NCBI GenBank assembly: GCA_020081605.1
Contig: JAHREC010000062.1
Span: 4,149,758-4,213,757, forward strand
Source of the DNA: Albifimbria verrucaria
Taxonomy: Eukaryota > Ascomycota > Sordariomycetes > Hypocreales > Stachybotryaceae
Reading direction: 5' to 3'
DNA length: 64,000 nucleotides
Shown here: positions 33,934 through 45,009 of the stretch, piece after piece
How the letters are laid out: every line of letters starts with the position of its first letter
Position numbering within the stretch: the first letter of the stretch is position 1
Notes under the pieces: model-generated
What the model was told of the DNA's origin: nothing
The model's input: the letters and a program-made list of their open reading frames with translations, nothing else
Database searches by the model: none
Made by a program: the position numbers and the translations under genes

Positions 33934-35052
33934 TACTGCGGTCAAGCGCACTAGCTGTTTCTGACCATCTTGTCACGATCTTTTCTCCCATTGAGACAAT
34001 TTGAGCGTAGAATAAGATAGAATTTCATGAATTGACTCACATTTCTTCGTTCAATACGCGATATAAAGTATCTCAGTAATTGATCCAATTTCCGCTCCTC
34101 AATAATGTTTTACCCTTATTCAATACATCTCCTTAAATATCCGAAGTCTCAACTACGTATGAAGCCCGCGGTATCTTAGTTATGAACGTTACACAAAGTG
34201 ACTGAAAGAAATTCTTAGCCACTGAACTAGGAACTTGTTTTGTTTACTGTTTATATTGTAGATATTGTAACTATGAAGGCTAGATGAGGAAGTTGCTGGA
34301 GATAAGACTATGATAGTTGAAACAACAATAGGATGTAAATACCAGCTAGTCTTCTCGTCAAGGTTGCTTGGGGCATCGAGGTTACTAAAGATCTGTTTTG
34401 TGGAATATCTCTTAACACATACGCCGATAAACACAAGTCTTTCAGGCCTGTTAAACTCGCATCCATCAAGAACTAGGAGTAAGACGAGCCGTATAGCCAA
34501 CAAGGCCATTGCTAACGCATTTCTACAATTCAGAATCATGCTAACAAACAGATCAGGCAAAATTGGCCTAATCACACAAGCATTAAACAAATTCTAAATT
34601 CCTGACAATAACAAAGATGAAAATAAAGTGGTTTTTGTGCTAATCGAGAAGAATTGGCATGATAAGAAGACGGAAAGTGCACTTAAAAAATGGAGGCGAG
34701 GTGGGCAGGGGTTCCATGGGTTAGAATGAAAGACTGTAGCAAAGTCAGTGTTTCTCGTGGAGAAGTGATGAGAGTGAAGAAAAGATACCACATAGCAATC
34801 GGCATCTTGAATGCCTACCCAATTGCGGCGCTCTGAGCCTCGTAGAAGGTGTGTTCGTCCTGTTAGAAGTCTACACCCAATTGATTCGATGTTTATTAAC
34901 AGCAACAACCATTTATATTACAACAAAGATTTATCAGATAAGAGTTTATCTCTAAAACTTGAGGGTCAAATTATTTATAAAAATTTAAACAAATCTCCAA
35001 ATGGGCCCTTAAAATTAAGACTCGTTTATATTATTACCTAGTCTAATTCACT
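33934..35052. other. intergenic, partly AT-rich, no gene recognised
   Basis: Short frames only. From about 34880 to 35040 the sequence is strongly AT-rich by eye and rich in TpA, which is compatible with a RIP-mutated repeat remnant. The start TGTTAGAAGTCTACACCC at about 34859 resembles an LTR-type end but no partner copy is in the window. Confidence 0.45.
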
Positions 35053-36878
35053 TCATAGTAGACTTAAACTACGACGGGCTTCAAGTATATCCAAATAGAC
35101 TCCTTCGAGTTATAGTTAGCCTCTACCAGCCAAATGCATGGCAATGGAATAGTACTAACCTGCGGCTCGCCATCGAGCATTTATAATCTTCAATGCCTTA
35201 TCCACTGTCCCTTGAGCTAAGAATGCCCCTGATTGGGGATCTTTCTGTGATAAGCGGGCAAAGTGAGCTGAAGCTTCGTATCCCCAATGAAGAACAAAAG
35301 GGAAGTTGCCTCAGGCGGGAGACTAGCGCCATGTAGCACTCGTTCTGATTCATCTAAGAATCCTTTTGAGACCCGGTCCATCGCATCCCAGGCTAACGAA
35401 GAACGGCATTCAGACGCGCCAGAGCCTGGGGAAAGGTAGGGGATGTGGAGAACGGCAAGGGCACTAACTAGTTAGAAGATCAAATAGTTGAGAATCAGGA
35501 AGCAGCATCTAACCTGTGACAAAGTGCAGCCTGGGAGCAAATCTTCATGTTCCTTCGCTCGGTTTCGCTTGCCGTGAAGGTCAAGAGTGCACGAAGGGAT
35601 TTATCTAGTTGAATAGCCTCCTCTTCGCGAGCTGTGACCGACATTGTATGATCATGCGTGTGGCGTAATACTCTGTCTAGGAGAAACGTTGCCTGAGCTA
35701 GGCGAGTGAACCTACCCATGTCGATATTACACGGTGCAGATGTTATCATCGAGCAGCCTGAAGCTATAACCTGAATGCAAATCAGAGTTGAGCTATTTGG
35801 CTATGTAAGAAGTAGGTGAACAATAGCATACCCCTTCATCCCAAGCAGCGTCATGTACAGGGAGCATTTCGTCCATTTCAGGCCCCTGAGAGACCATCCT
35901 GCGTTCTGGCCAGCCTAGTGAAGCGTACCTGTAAAATCATGGGTCAATTACTTATCAAAAGGTAGGTCCCAGACTCGCTTCATCAACTTCTTGAGTATGG
36001 AAAGATTCGACAAATATCAGTATATGAAATATTCGAGAAATTACGAGACCTCTCTCTACATACCGCTCTAGGATAACGACGGCCCACCAGACTCGCCTTT
36101 GCTCTTCAATCCTGATCCAGGAGTGCATGTCTTCTCCCCAACTCGGGGTCTTCCAGCCAAGCCCGAGAGCTACGGCGTAGTTGGCACAGGCACCAATGGA
36201 AAGGTGAGCAGCAGGGTAGAGGGCATGCCCAATCTCATATACTGCCATTAAGATATAAGCTTGCAGGGCTGTGAGTGTTAATGTCGTGGACAGATCACAA
36301 CTGTGTAAGAATTGTCTAACTGCAGTATAGGTAGTTGTGTGAGGGTCTGAATTCTCGACAGATGGTGTCCATAACACCATTTTCATCGCGAGACAGAGAG
36401 AAGCCGTGTCGGCAGCATCATTGTTCAGCAAGAGCGAGTTGACGAAATGCCTTTTCGAGACGATGGGCATCCACATGTGAACAGTGGAGAAGAACTGGGA
36501 TGCAATCGCCCCCGTTGTTCTACATCGCCAATTTCTACCAAAACATAGGGCGGTATCTGGCCACGGGCTGGTGGCAGCTCCGGAGATGATGAGTTGAAGA
36601 AGCTGTGATCAAGGAAAAAGGCTGGAGGGAAGCACGGAGCCCTTGAGAGAAAAAGGCTAGCATCCCACATAGTATCATAGGAGCATAGCTGGCTCCGGCT
36701 GTTGACCGTTTAGCTCGTGCAAGTAAGATTGGGGAGACAGGGGTTTGAAGGGAGAGTTAGTCCACCTTGTGCAGTAAGCGCAGCACGGGAGAGCCCTGTC
36801 ACATTTGCCTTTTCGTTTCTTGCATGCTGTGCAGGCCTGCGAAGCATACTTTGCGTTGCGTGTTGTGCAGTCTCTCAT
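35053..36878 (-). CDS. Zn(2)-Cys(6) fungal transcription factor, multi-exon, frameshifted
   Basis: Transcription regulator. Zinc cluster CTACKKRKGKCDRALPCCAYC at residues about 17-37; the sixth Cys must come after the first intron. The linker/regulatory domain starts near 36670 (MWDASLFLSRAP). The fungal_trans-type region includes HMWMPIVSKRHFVNSLLLNN, LTALQAYILMAVYEIGHALY, HLSIGACANYAVALGLGWK and RIEEQRRVWWAVVILER. Then YASLGWPERRMV, CNIDMGRFTRLAQATFLLDR and, near the end, VLHWGYEASAHFARLSQK. The last exon after a GTTAGT intron ends at 35053. Single-base losses near 36511 (G5 run) and 35300 are clear, with another likely near 36685. It is the right-hand end of the transport/oxidation cluster, so a pathway role is plausible but unproven. 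Confidence 0.8.
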
Positions 36879-37536
36879 GATGGGTGCACTATCTTAGGGG
36901 CAATAGCGACTGAGGCTCCGGAATCAATCATACCGAGGAGAGATGAGGAGGGAAGTGGAGTTGTGGTTGATGTTAGAATCCACCACCTTTGAAGACGAAT
37001 TACTAATCCATCTGCCAACAGAATTTCTCGCTGATTCAGCCACCCTCATCTAAGATCTCAGGCACACCGGCCGTACTCAGAATGCCCAGTTTCATGAAGT
37101 TCTCAATATGGTTCGCGTGCTTTGAATCATAGAGGTATTACTACCAGAAACCTGCGAGCCTTCGACCATGTTGATGATTGAGGTGAGTTTAATGTCGTGT
37201 GCCATCACGAAAATCGATGTTCTCGAGGTCAGTGAAATGGAAAAGAGGATCCAGATATAAATTTGAGCCTTTTATCATACCATCCGGGTCCTACTTACAC
37301 TTACAAGTCTTACATGACGCACCTTTACTCTATCTCGTAGTTGGAGCTATACCACGCCCCAATATGTCACTCTAGGCGTAAAGATGTCTATCAGGGAACA
37401 GTTTTGGTCTCACTCAACTCATTAGACCTACTTTGCCTTGAGCTGGCATGGGATGACTGATGGGCTTTTATAGGGCACGTTGACGTCGAGCTTGAAAACA
37501 ATGGACAGGGAATTGCCTGATCCTAGACTAGGTCGT

Positions 37537-37811
37537 TCAGTGAATAGCTGAACGATTCGATTGCAATCGCATTGCCCAACCCTTGAATTGTCGGCCATAC
37601 ACTCGCCCTTTGTCTAGAACCAACGAACCAACTCGCCTTTTTCATCCAGTTGCGTGCGGCCGAGCCGGTCCTTATCAATATCCAGAAGGTTGGCCATTCG
37701 CACAACCAAAGTTGGACCATTCTGTGACATGCAATAGGATATTTCTCTTCTCGAAGAGATCACTAATACCCAATCGGTACAAGTGCTGGGTCTGAATGCA
37801 TCCATCGACAT
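37537..37811 (-). CDS. small unrecognised protein, one frameshift
   Basis: An ATG at 37811 opens a frame encoding CTDWVLVISSRREISYCMS and ANLLDIDKDRLGRTQLDEKG. It stops near 37617, while the adjacent frame continues LDKGRVYGRQFKGWAMRLQ to a TGA at 37537. The change equals one lost base, as in known genes here. About 91 residues, charged, no signal peptide. Family not recognised; it may be a fragment of a larger gene. Confidence 0.35.
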
Positions 37812-39107
37812 GTAATTTTGTCCGCTGTTAATTTCACAGTATCAGCAACCCCTAGATTTAGTCCGTTGTCGAGGAAAGGCGAGATAGGACTAATCTGACG
37901 CGATGCTTCTCTCTAGTCTCTATCCTCGAAAATTATGACTTATCAAGGTCAAGCAGCCATATTGAGATGAAAAACATAGTGAAAGAGCTTCATGAGCAAA
38001 AATTAGTTTCCAGCATAAACGAGGATGAAAAAGAAAAAAATGAAGAAATATCCTACACCACAGCTTGTTGCACAGTGCAGCACAGAAGGGCTCTGTGTTG
38101 TTAGTCTGTTGTAGGAAAGCGAACCACCATACTGCACCGTGCTACCCTGGACCACGCACCTAATTTCTACTCGCTTCGGAAAATGGGGAGAGTACCATTG
38201 ATTCAATCAAGACGCTTCAAGAGTTATGCGCGCACAATACAGATGAGTTCTTAGGTCAATCTCTTGCGAGTGTGGCCAGCGATAGTGCGTAAGCCCTTAT
38301 GATTCGCTCATTCTATGACAAAATCCTACCTTATTCAGTTGTTGCCATGACCATCCCACGGTGCTTCAGCTCAGCTGTGGGGGCTAGACATGTGTCCCCG
38401 ATTCCGCGCCAGAATCCAATAAATTATTGGAGTGTAGGATTTGCACATCTTCTTTTGACAAAGCTAGAGCGCTACGGTGAGGACGGCATGTAGGCGATTA
38501 TTGCTGGTTTGTCTGCAGATCGACCACTATAGCCTCGAGCTTCAAAGCAGGGGTAATAAGGAGATAGCTTGCCACCCTCGAGTCATACATTTTAAGATGG
38601 GTAGAGTAATTTCATGACGAGAGGGATAGTTGAGTAGCATTAATTCGTAATGAGAACTGCCTTGAACCCCACAAGAAAATGATTCACTCACTCTGTATAA
38701 TCAACGGGGCTAAACCACGCTCCGGTTGACAAGTAGCCATGGCTTTATGAACAGTTCTATCATACGAAACCAAGTACATAAGCCAGGGGATATTGTTTTG
38801 ACGAGGAACATGGTGAGTAGACTGAGCATGCCATGTGTCTTGCTCGACAGGCAATCATATGATCCGCTCCTTTGACCACCATTCATCTTCTCCTTGGCTT
38901 GGAAACTGCGTGCAATCATTCAAAGCCTCCTTATACTACTAGAATTACTTCAGGATCAAAGGTAGCCAACGTGCGGTTATGGCGCCTCTGGCTATTTGCC
39001 TACTTACGGTTGGCCACAGACAGCAGAAGGTTTATTCACTCATCCTTTTGGGGCTTGTCCACGCTCCACGTCAATCGTCTTCAGATATGAAAAAGTTCGA
39101 TTCCTCG

Positions 39108-39500
39108 TTACAACTCATGATTGAATGTGCAGTATTTGAATAACCGTTCTGGCTTCGGCACTCCAGCTGGGACTCGACTAGTTCCATGAGGCTGAGCTAT
39201 AACTGGCTTGGCTGCGTCAAAGCAAATGTACCTCAGTGACTTGAAGGTATTGGAGGTGCCATGTCTTACACATGTTTTAACGACTATTGATAAATACCCA
39301 CCAAAGTATCCAATTCCTACGTCTTGCACTGTGGGTTCGGGCGCATGTTTTAGCATCTCGCAAACCTTCACAAAAGCTTTTTCAGTTAGCAAGTAACTCT
39401 CTCCCCAAGACTTCTTCGCGGCTTGAACTACACGCAATATGTGCATGAACAATCCCAAGAAGGCAGAGCGGAAGGTCCAAAAACGCCCATGTATGCGCAT
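39108..39500 (-). CDS. unrecognised 130-residue open frame
   Basis: An uninterrupted frame with protein-like composition (KKSWGESYLLTEKAFVKVCE, VQDVGIGYFGGYLSIVV), ending in a basic tail. No motif ties it to a known family. The N-terminal part could be read-through from another frame. It could be an orphan gene or chance. Confidence 0.28.
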   Translation of the reverse strand: MRIHGRFWTFRSAFLGLFMHILRVVQAAKKSWGESYLLTEKAFVKVCEMLKHAPEPTVQDVGIGYFGGYLSIVVKTCVRHGTSNTFKSLRYICFDAAKPVIAQPHGTSRVPAGVPKPERLFKYCTFNHEL

Positions 39501-40433
39501 AACGCACGCATCTCAATCTTAATCCACAATTCAGGCTCTGCATACAACCCCTTGCAGAGCGGTCCACGCTGCTCAACGCGCTGGAAATTAGCAGCAATAA
39601 AACGACGTCACCCAGGGGCTCCAGCCAGTGGGTGCCTCGATCAACAGCCACGACAGGGGTGCGCACTGCCGATGCTCCGCTGCGACGGCAGGCCGGCCAA
39701 TAGCCTGAGCCACCGGTGTACTAAATGGTAATACGCGCCGATCAGTTAATTAGCTTTTGAGGCACCTCCTACTAACCAAAATTGCCGTTGAGGGGGCTGA
39801 GGGGGTGACTATGTGCACTGTTGAGGGCGTCACTGGCTCGTTGGGAACAAAGTCAAGTGGTTGTGCAACGGATGTCTCATCATTTGCGCGGTAGCGAACC
39901 GCCTTGTATTCATATGTCTGCGTTTGTCTAGAATTGCTGACTCGACCGCTTGAAAGCCTCGCTCCCAGCGTCTATGATATGAACTGGATGAACCTCAGAT
40001 AACCACCGTTCTCTAATGCCACGAGACCCGCAAGGAATGGTGACATGCATTTCCTCCAACGCCAGTTGCGCTCAAGCGTACGCCAAATACCCCTCAACGC
40101 CCGTGCCATGCTTTAAGACTTCCCGTTGGTCTGTTGAGACAAGAACGGGCGACAAAGAACCTAACCAGCGGCGTGGGAACCAGAAAGAAAGAAAAGAACA
40201 AAAACCAGAAATTTCCATCTCCAAACGGAGTATATGTACAGAGACTGCCGAATTGGCCGTCTTGCCCAGAGATGAGGCACATGTGTCATGCGAGACGCGT
40301 TTGACACGGAGCATTCTGCCAGGAAATTGCCTGCATGACTTAGACTGCCCATGGTTGTGATGTTGTGACTAGCCAGAACAAAAGAGCGGCAGTAGTCGAT
40401 CGAGAACTGATGCTGTCGGCGAGATAGCAACGT

Positions 40434-40896
40434 TTAGTGATCCTTGTCACCCCAGATGGGGGCGCCGAGAGGCTTGCTGACGCCGAAGCCGACGCCGACA
40501 CCGATGCCAACAATGAGCAGGATAATCACAATCTTGGCGATGATCTTGTTGCGGGGCTCAGCTTGGCCATGATGCTGCAGCTGCGCTTCATCTTGGCAGC
40601 CTTGTCGCGACGCTGCCAGTGATCCTTGCCGGGCCAGACGGTGCACTCGCCCTTGGGCTTGAGGTTGGTGGACGACTTGGTAACGCAGTTCTGCATGGAG
40701 TCGGTGGTGGCGATGGCCTCAATGTCTGTGTCGAAAGGGTTGGCGCTCTTGACGGAGCGAGACAACGAGTCATTGCTGGAGCGGGCGAGCGTGTCGACGG
40801 GGCTGCTGAAGACGTTGACGAGAGCAGCCTTCTCGGGGACGGCGACGGCGGTGTCCAGGGCATGCCTGCAGTCGGCTTGGCGTAAGGGTTCGACAT
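40434..40896 (-). CDS. small tail-anchored membrane protein, two frameshifts
   Basis: About 154 residues after correction. The N-terminal part is soluble (MSNPYAKP, then CRHALDTAVAVPEKAALV, NVFSSPVDTLARSSNDSLSR), with an acidic middle (ANPFDTDIEAIATTDS) and GECTVWPGKDHWQRRDKAAK. It then has one C-terminal membrane helix (KIIAKIVIILLIVGIGVGVG) and the short tail FGVSKPLGAPIWGDKDH. This layout is that of a tail-anchored or single-pass protein with a cytosolic domain. Single-base losses are near 40870 and 40575 (C run). I recognise no functional family; it looks like a conserved hypothetical protein of filamentous fungi. The long GC-rich region to the right is probably its leader and promoter. 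Confidence 0.7.
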
Positions 40897-41962
40897 CTTG
40901 GCGAAGAGAGCGAGACGAAGGTGTTGAAGGTTTCAAAGATTCGCTGGCGCCAGAGCAGGCGTATTTGTGTGTCGAGCAGCCGGAAGAAGTAAGAAGGGGT
41001 TTAAACGCAAGGCTGGGATGCTGACGCTTTATTTGACCGAGCTGATGCCTGAAGGACGAGGTCAGCCCGTGCTCGCTTCATGCAATGAAAGAAAAGGGAT
41101 GGAGAAATGGGCCATCATGGTGTTTGCGCCACGGCCGGAAACAACATGAGACGTCAAAGTATCAAAAGCCACGTGCGGAGGCGGTTTGTCTTAGACTTCA
41201 AGCTGAGTTGTTTTGGCGGATCATGAAATGGCAAGCAAAAGTAAAAGCAAAAGCAAAGCGCAAGTGACTTACAGGAGGGCCAGGGATTGTTTGCTATCAA
41301 TTGAACGAAGAGACGTGAATATGGGCGGGAGCGAATTGGCAGAGACCGAGTTCGCAAACAATTCGATGAGGATCGCACAGCTGATACGCTCACGAGATTG
41401 TCGAGATGTGGTGTGACGGGGTAATACGAGGCAGCGGAATGGGTTCGACGTGGGAGAGCGATGGAAGCGGTGCCAGGGAGAGGACGTAAAGGCTTTGCTT
41501 GGCTCGGCTTGGCTGAGTGACGCCTGAAGCACCCGACGCTGCTTTCTGATCGAGAGGTTCGGAAGAAACACAGGTGAAGAAGAAGAAGAAAGAAGAGAGG
41601 AGGGAAAAGAGGAGAGATAGGTCGGAGGAGGAGAGTCGAGGGCAGGTGTAGATAAGACAAGACACGAGAGAGGGCGAGACAGCGAGAGCGAGAGCAGCAG
41701 GAGGTGGAACAAGGTACTTGCTCCATAGAGCCAGTAGCAGAGCAAGGTGGTGTGCAGGGTGCAAGAGGCAAGGTACTGGGTACTCGATACAAGGTACAAG
41801 GTGCCAGAGACAAGGGTCGGGCACCTCCTGATGCAGGACACGAGATACAAGACATGAGGTACCCTGACCTGACCTGCCCAGAGCCTGACCAGACCTACCA
41901 TAGTACCTTTGGTAGTAGTACTCTGAACCTCGCTGTCTGTCCGTCCCTTGCCTGACCTGGGC

Positions 41963-41987
41963 TGGACCTGGACCTGGACCTGGACCA
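41963..41987 (+). repeat. tandem hexamer (GGACCT)n
   Basis: About four consecutive GGACCT units within a wider ACCTGG-rich stretch. It lies in the GC-rich non-coding region. Confidence 0.8.
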
Positions 41988-42479
41988 GGGACCCAGATTG
42001 AGCAGCAGATTGAGCAGTGGGAACAAGGGCCGATGGTGAGGAAAGGGAGGGGGCCAGCACCAGGGATGCAGACGCCGCCAAGACCCACGAACGGCCAGGG
42101 TCGAGCCAGAGAGTGGTCTGGATTGGACGGGATGTGGGCTGACGACGGCGGAGACGCACCAAACGGCACAGAGATCCATGATGATTGCGTCTTGGCTTCG
42201 AACCGTACTCTGAGATTGTCCATGTTGACCAGCGGATGTCGCGCGCCCGGCGCGGTACCTGGTACGAGCCCGCAATAGGGAGGCAGCCCACCGCGGCCGT
42301 ACCCACTACCAAGCCCTGCCAAGATCTGGGCCGACGCCAGGCGGATGCGCTAAGTTAGCTAGGAAGCTGCCTCTACCGAAGCACGGAACAGGGTTGAACT
42401 GCGCGAGAGAGAGTGTGTATGTGTGAGTGTGTGTGCTTGGTGTGCTATCTACCACATCATGTCAGTAGTACCCATTAGC

Positions 42480-42556
42480 GGTGGTGCTGGTGTTTGGTGC
42501 TAAAACTGGTACTGGTGCTGGTGCAAGAGCTAGAACTGGTGCTGGTGCTGGTGCAG
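42480..42556 (+). repeat. imperfect TGGTGC / CTGGTG hexamer microsatellite
   Basis: Repeated TGGTGC and TACTGGTGC words over about 75 bases, followed at 42616-42639 by a CTGAA pentamer array and near 42740-42772 by GGATCT/GGATTG repeats. The cluster of different short arrays is unusual for the window. Confidence 0.75.
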
Positions 42557-42615
42557 CAGGTGGGCCTGGGGTATGCGTTAGTGGAAGAGCTTAGCAGACG
42601 CAGCGCCGTCGCTCG

Positions 42616-42639
42616 CTGAACTGAACTGAACTGAACTGA
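42616..42639 (+). repeat. pentamer microsatellite (CTGAA)n
   Basis: Almost five uninterrupted CTGAA units. Confidence 0.85.
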
Positions 42640-44229
42640 GCTGCAACTGCACTGCGCTGAACCAGGCTGGCTCCTCTGCGACGCTGCTCTGCGACGCTGC
42701 ACCGGCTGCATTGGTTGGGCCTGGCTTGCTGCCGCTGCACCTGGATCTGGATCTGGATTGGGATTGGGAATTTTTGCATTTGGATTTATCGATTCCCACC
42801 GCTGAAGACACACACACTTTTTTTCGCCATCAGCTTCGCTCAATCAATCCACTTCTTTCGACGCCCGGTTCCTCAATGTCTCACCGACGGCAACCCATCG
42901 CCACCACAGAAACAATCTCCTTGCTCCCCCTCCTCCAACGCACTAAAATAACATAAACACAAATAAGCTCGTCATCAGTCAGGACGTCTCGTCTGGTCCT
43001 TGGTGAAGCTCAAGATGAAACGTTGCTCATTCCATCGCATCGCCAGAATCCCAAATTAGACGAGCAGGCGACGAGGGGTTTGGTCAAAAGCCCTCTTCTG
43101 GTCTGCTCGTTATCGTATGGAACAAGCAGGCCAATTCGCCGTCCCCTGTCTGTGCTGCGGCCAAATATCGAATTTTCCGTGCGACGCGCGACAGGGGTGC
43201 CGTCGACAATCTCAACCCATGGTCTGGACCCCAACGGGGCTAAACAGCAAGCGTCCTCGCCTTCTGTGCTGGTTGCGATATGACTCGCAGCTAGCCTCCC
43301 GTCTCGCTGGTTCCGTCGCCGCCCCTCCTTTGTCGTTCGGCCATGTTCCAGACCATCCCTTGCCCCGGATATCTCGATGCCATGGACAGATACCGTCGAC
43401 ATGATCAAGAGAGGGAAGCGACGCCGGCCATGCGAGCGACAACCAACTGCGTCTTCGGACATGGCCGGGAGAGGGAATGCCTCCCGACGATTCATTCCCT
43501 AGCTTCCTTCGTCGCATTGCCGCCCGTGCTTCTTCCTCCTCCTCCTGGCTATTTCGCTCCAATCCGACCGCTGCATCAGCCACTCTGAGCAGACAGAGCT
43601 AGAACTCGAGCTCCAGCTGGAACTACCCGTCATCGCACCATCACCGTCCTCTTCGTCTTCCCTGCTTTTGACTTTTTACCCGGCTAGGCTAGACCGAGCG
43701 AATTTTGGCAAAGGATTCTGCCCCAACTGCGTGTCGCCCTCGTGTGCGAGATCTGGTGAGGTGAGATGAGGGGTAAACGGCACGGAGCGTAAGATGGATG
43801 CAGACAAGCTTAAATCGCGACAACGCAACAGTGCAGCCAGCCAGGCCCACTGCCTGCCACAGCCTGCCCTCTGGCCTGGCGAGCGTCCCAATTTCCTTGG
43901 ATTGCGATCATCTCATGACGACAGCGAGCTCACCACACGGGGCGCCGCCCTCCAGCCTGGTGCTGGCGTCGGATTTCTCCGTCAACAAAAACAATCCTCG
44001 CGTCATGGCATAATTTAGCATTGTGAACTTGTGTAACGACACAAAGGGCCAAAAGGGCCCCAAGGACCGTCTGAGCAGCAAGCATGCCCCACGTGCGTCA
44101 GTAATGCCCAGCGTCTTACCCCAGACTGGAATTATGCATGCCCAGCGCAGTCCTGCAGGGGTTTGACAAGGCCCCAGGTCTGGATCTCGCCAACCGTTGC
44201 TTATCGGGCTGGCCAGGGCAGTTCCTTAT

Positions 44230-44250
44230 TGATAAGATAAGCACGTGATG
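44230..44250. promoter_or_regulatory. paired GATA sites with adjacent CACGTG E-box
   Basis: TGATAAGATAAGCACGTGATG contains two overlapping GATAA elements directly followed by a CACGTG palindrome. Fungal GATA factors (nitrogen or iron type) and bHLH factors bind such sites. It lies about 770 bases upstream of the PLAC8 start. Function inferred. Confidence 0.45.
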
Positions 44251-45009
44251 ACAACCGGACCTTGTTTACTTCCTTCCACCAGCAACGACACCTGCTTCTA
44301 CCACTATCACACCCAGATGAAACATGCATGATCAATATATTCTATTTATCCAACTTCTCCAACACTACGCAAACTCATCAATCCAGTACAGTGGTGTTTG
44401 TGGCCTCGTGATTTGACATGCTCGTGATATGGATCTGACCACAGGAACTTGACTCCATGAACTTTTACGCCAACCTCATAGAACAGTACAAGTCAAGCAG
44501 CATCGTCCTTCTTTCTCTCCACCGCCCTCGCTTCTTGTCACACTACCAGAATGCCTTCCTGGCAACAATGAAAGGCCCTCTCCGACTGGCAAGCGCCAGG
44601 CTCTGCCTCGCAGACTATTGTTCGTCCACTTCTAACCAAACTTCTCCTCAACTTCCGCCATAACAACAGGCATTCTTTGCTGAACATCGTGTACTCAGTC
44701 TTTTGGTATCTTCATCACTCGGAAAGTCATCACTCTTTTTCTATATCTACAACCTGTCTATTCTACTTTCCACGGGCCATCTGCCGTATGTTCTACAGAT
44801 CGAGTCCCCGCTGACTTCGTGTTTGGTTCCATCAGTCTCCGTACCGAAACCCATCTTCACTCGCATTCCCCTAGTATCATTGCTCTATAATTATTGACAC
44901 ATTTATTCTCGTCTCGTCTCTTAGTGCATGGTCTCGCGCCTTCACTAGACGTACGAGCACAGTACCCCTCCGGAACAGCGCTTACTTGATCGGTCGGCCC
45001 TCAACTAGA

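Larger units (their letters stand above)
36879..40433. other. 3.5 kb gene-poor region
   Basis: Apart from two weak open frames listed separately (37537-37811 and 39108-39500) and a short possible coding scrap near 38170-38290 (TIDSIKTLQELCAHNTDEF), nothing is recognised. The composition varies from AT-rich at the left to mixed at the right. It may hold decayed genes. Confidence 0.45.
40897..45009. other. 4.1 kb divergent intergenic region with low-complexity DNA
   Basis: Divergent region between the tail-anchored protein gene and the PLAC8 gene. It is GC-rich and low in stop codons, so very long frames open on several strands at once with no family features. It contains repeated GGTAC/AGGTAC words (41700-41880), short tandem repeats (separate entries) and, near 44230, GATA and E-box motifs. 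From 44250 to 45009 it is pyrimidine-rich and leader-like, with short upstream ATG frames such as 44457-44663. Confidence 0.6.

Noticed and set aside
41154..42322. Overlapping minus-strand frames of 233, 310 and 347 codons
   Set aside because: All three frames of the same GC-rich, repeat-laden DNA are open at once, with Ser/Pro/Leu-rich low complexity and no domain. This is expected from low stop-codon density, not coding.
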